Source of the DNA: Archaeoglobaceae archaeon
GTDB taxonomy: Archaea > Halobacteriota > Archaeoglobi > Archaeoglobales > JdFR-42
Assembly (NCBI GenBank): GCA_015523685.1
Contig: WAJW01000205.1
Location: 1-6,631 of the forward strand
DNA: 6,631 nucleotides
Reading direction: 5' to 3'
A model generated the notes under the pieces. That model had not been told where the DNA came from. It worked only from the letters and a program-made list of their open reading frames with translations, and searched no databases. Positions within the stretch are counted from its first letter, which is position 1; each line of letters starts with the position of its first letter. Positions 6,306 to 6,631 of the stretch are shown one piece after another. The position numbers were made by a program, and so were the translations under genes.

Positions 6306-6631
6306 TCAATCACCCCGAATCTGGAAATAATGCTCTCCACAAACTCCAGTCTTTTCTTCGAAGATCTGACGCTTTCATCCACATAACTTATGGCATCTGT
6401 GGGACAGACCCTTGCACAGAAAGGATTTCCCCCACACAGATCACATTTAACAGGCATATTGTCGTTTATGGAGATGGCCCCAAATGGACATGCAAGAAAA
6501 CACATTTTACAGCCGATACATGCCTTTTCGTCTATCACAACGGCACCGGTTTCCTCTTTGATTATCGCATCTGTGGGGCACGATTTCATGCATGGGGGGT
6601 CCTCACAGTGAAGGCATGCCAGAGGATAATC
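6302..6631 (-). CDS. HycB-like poly-[4Fe-4S] electron-transfer protein (5' end outside window)
   Basis: A ferredoxin-type protein of the HycB/DmsB/BamC kind that normally passes electrons to or from a pterin-dependent catalytic subunit. The frame is open to the window edge; the ATG at 6589 is internal, because the codons before it supply the first three cysteines of a cluster motif. Visible cysteine sets (numbering from the edge): Cys6/9/14/18 (CLHCEDPPCMKSCP), Cys38/41/44/48 (CIGCKMCFLACP) and Cys63/66/72/76 (CDLCGGNPFCARVCP). In the family order these are motifs 2, 3 and 4, so a first motif and the true start should lie just right of the window. 109 residues are visible of an expected ~150-170. 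The TGA stop overlaps the AOR start by 4 nt, so it is almost surely the AOR partner. Confidence 0.9.
   Translation of the reverse strand, partial: DYPLACLHCEDPPCMKSCPTDAIIKEETGAVVIDEKACIGCKMCFLACPFGAISINDNMPVKCDLCGGNPFCARVCPTDAISYVDESVRSSKKRLEFVESIISRFGVIE

Overview
The window looks like an archaeal (euryarchaeal) chromosome segment. Arginine is mostly AGA/AGG and isoleucine often ATA. Genes are packed with 4-nt ATGA overlaps, and oligo-T tracts rather than a hairpin follow the rightward genes. The content (tungsten-type AOR, HycB-like iron-sulfur protein, UPF0280, MoaD-like domain) also suits an anaerobe. An Archaeoglobales-like host is my best guess, but placement rests on style, not on a marker gene. 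There are no RNA genes, IS elements, CRISPR arrays or long non-coding stretches; nearly every base is coding.

Layout: two gene sets converge tail to tail. On the + strand are the 3' 332 codons of an enamidase-like amidohydrolase (the gene begins left of the window), then, after a strong Shine-Dalgarno, a DapA/NAL-superfamily Schiff-base lyase. On the - strand, reading from the right edge, are a poly-[4Fe-4S] HycB-like protein (5' end outside the window), an aldehyde:ferredoxin oxidoreductase (AOR) family protein, a 6-hydroxynicotinate reductase-like protein carrying an N-terminal MoaD/ThiS-like domain, and a UPF0280 (ApbE-like) protein. All three - strand junctions overlap (4, 4 and 23 nt), so this is one translationally coupled operon. 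The two sets overlap by 4 nt at their stop codons.

How they may work together: Hnr and enamidase are consecutive steps of the nicotinate fermentation known from Eubacterium barkeri (6-hydroxynicotinate -> 1,4,5,6-tetrahydro-6-oxonicotinate -> 2-formylglutarate + NH3). Hnr needs low-potential electrons; enamidase releases an aldehyde; AOR-family enzymes oxidise aldehydes and reduce ferredoxin. I infer a possible self-balancing loop in which AOR oxidises the enamidase product (or a derivative) and the electrons pass through the HycB-like protein to Hnr. The true substrate may be nicotinate or a related N-heterocycle. The most unusual single item is the MoaD-like domain, with an internal Gly-Gly-Gly, fused to the front of the reductase next to a pterin-dependent AOR.
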